From Gammaproteobacteria bacterium (GTDB taxonomy: Bacteria; Pseudomonadota; Gammaproteobacteria; PS1; Pseudothioglobaceae), in assembly GCA_024280535.1 (NCBI GenBank), contig JAJRPY010000124.1, forward strand, positions 1 to 28,525: a stretch of DNA of 28,525 bases, given 5' to 3'. Both the position numbers and the translations under genes were made by a program. The first letter of the stretch is position 1. The number at the start of each line of letters is the position of its first letter. Under the pieces are notes generated by a model. It was not told the DNA's origin and did not search any database. It saw only the letters and a program-made list of their open reading frames with translations. Below are positions 27,538 to 28,525 of the stretch, piece after piece.

Positions 27538-28525
27538 TTATTTAACGCTATTCAGATGCTGAAGATAGCCTTGCGCATCAATTTCACCCACAATGCGTTG
27601 AGCGCGATGTTCGACACCTGCTTTAAAAAACAAAATACCCGGCGGCCCGATGATATTAAATTTGGCCATCAAGGCTTTATCAATTGCATCATTATCAGTC
27701 ACATCAGCCTGCAAGGCAATTACGTTTTCCATAGCAGTAACTACTGTCTGATTAGAAAAAACAAAGCGCTCTAATTCCTTACAAGAAATACACCAATCCG
27801 CATAAAAATCCAGCATCACAATTTGGTTGGTTGTTTGCGAACGAGCCAATGCCTTGTCTAAATCTTCAATACTTTTGATTGTTTTAAATTGGACGTGTAC
27901 TTGTTGCGCTTGAGCAGTCGATGCCCCCCAGCCAGACAATGGTGTCAGCATATCACCACCACCACGAGCTACCAAACCCCAAAGCAACAGACCGTAGAAC
28001 ATAATTAATAGTCCAATGGCCTTAAAAATACGCATCCAAGCATTTGGCGTATCGCCCAATTTGTTCAAAACACCCATGGCAATCGGGGCAATGCTAAATA
28101 GTGCCGCCCAAAGTATTAACGACACCAAATCAGAAATAATCCGATCAAGTAGCCAAATAGCAACCGCAAACATCAAAATACCAAAGACGTATTTTATATT
28201 GTCCATCCAGCCACCTGCACGCGGTAATTTTGACACACCAGTGCCAATCAAAATAAGCGGCGCCCCCATGCCCAAACTCATCACAAATAGTGACAAGCCA
28301 CCCAGTAGCGCATCACCCGTTTGCCCAATATAAATTAACGCACCCGCCAGCGGTGGCGCAACACACGGCCCGACAATCAGTGCCGACAAAAAGCCCATAA
28401 TTGCCACACTAATTAAATGCCCCCCTTCTTGCTTGTTGCTGATACTTGCAATTTTAGTTTGTAAACCAGCGGGCAATTGAATGTCGTAATAACCGAACAT
28501 AGAAAAAGCCAAGGCAATAAAAATC
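27538..28525 (-). CDS. dsbD: Thiol:disulfide interchange protein DsbD, C-terminal part (partial)
   Basis: Inner-membrane protein that passes electrons from cytoplasmic thioredoxin to periplasmic proteins. The visible 329 codons run off the right edge with the frame still open, so the N-terminal periplasmic domain and first helices are missing. Seen are a membrane domain with the redox-cysteine segment GPCVAPPLAGALIYIGQTGD and several further hydrophobic helices, then the C-terminal thioredoxin-like domain with DFYADWCISCKELE. The WCxxC-type motif and CcdA-like helices in one chain point to DsbD rather than CcdA. It reads toward aroQ, whose start is 100 bases beyond the dsbD stop. Confidence 0.93.
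   Translation of the reverse strand, partial: IFIALAFSMFGYYDIQLPAGLQTKIASISNKQEGGHLISVAIMGFLSALIVGPCVAPPLAGALIYIGQTGDALLGGLSLFVMSLGMGAPLILIGTGVSKLPRAGGWMDNIKYVFGILMFAVAIWLLDRIISDLVSLILWAALFSIAPIAMGVLNKLGDTPNAWMRIFKAIGLLIMFYGLLLWGLVARGGGDMLTPLSGWGASTAQAQQVHVQFKTIKSIEDLDKALARSQTTNQIVMLDFYADWCISCKELERFVFSNQTVVTAMENVIALQADVTDNDAIDKALMAKFNIIGPPGILFFKAGVEHRAQRIVGEIDAQGYLQHLNSVK

Overview
The window looks like a chromosomal, origin-proximal segment of an AT-rich gammaproteobacterium living as a sulfur-oxidising autotroph, most like the SUP05/Thioglobus clade and its invertebrate symbionts. The lineage is an inference, based on a proteobacterial-type phosphoribulokinase (Calvin cycle), gammaproteobacterial gene orders (dnaA-dnaN-recF-gyrB, secG-tRNA-Leu(GAG), rpsB-tsf, ubiE-ubiJ-ubiB, accB-accC), a low-complexity secreted protein resembling sulfur-globule envelope proteins, and a lone intimin/invasin-type barrel gene.

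Layout. 1-212 is the 3' end of leuS. 352-1227 (-) encodes an outer-membrane inverse-autotransporter barrel without passenger domains. 1295-1494 is a non-coding element with inverted repeats flanked by TTAA. It has a second copy, in opposite orientation, at 19561-19730. 1583-8726 (-) is the replication cluster dnaA-dnaN-recF-gyrB with phosphoribulokinase attached downstream of gyrB. The dnaA-dnaN gap holds DnaA-box-like sites in AT-rich DNA (candidate oriC), and a perfect ParB-binding parS palindrome lies inside recF. 8791-10668 (+) carries a UPF0114 membrane protein, tpiA, secG and tRNA-Leu(GAG). 10669-11949 has no intact gene. It holds a terminator, a second near-perfect parS, two decayed reading frames, and then the strong promoter and paired leader hairpins of the repeat-rich secreted protein at 11950-12468.

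12591-28525 is entirely on the minus strand: rpsB-tsf with its own promoter and structured leader; gpmI-rpe; ychF; rplY-pth; gltA-ubiE-ubiJ-ubiB; argC-erpA; aroQ-accB-accC; and the 3' part of dsbD. Several neighbours overlap by 4 bp or lie a few bases apart, so they are probably co-transcribed.

The genes together cover replication initiation, translation, carbon fixation and triose/pentose metabolism (prk, tpiA, rpe, gpmI), the entry to the TCA cycle, ubiquinone and fatty-acid synthesis, and envelope redox. Most of the window is ordinary core genome. The unusual parts are the repeat protein and its leader, the TTAA element pair, the barrel-only inverse autotransporter, the extended ribosomal protein S2, and the decayed region after tRNA-Leu. 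I found no CRISPR array, prophage, toxin-antitoxin pair or clear defence system. All readings are by eye; no alignment, search or structure calculation was run.
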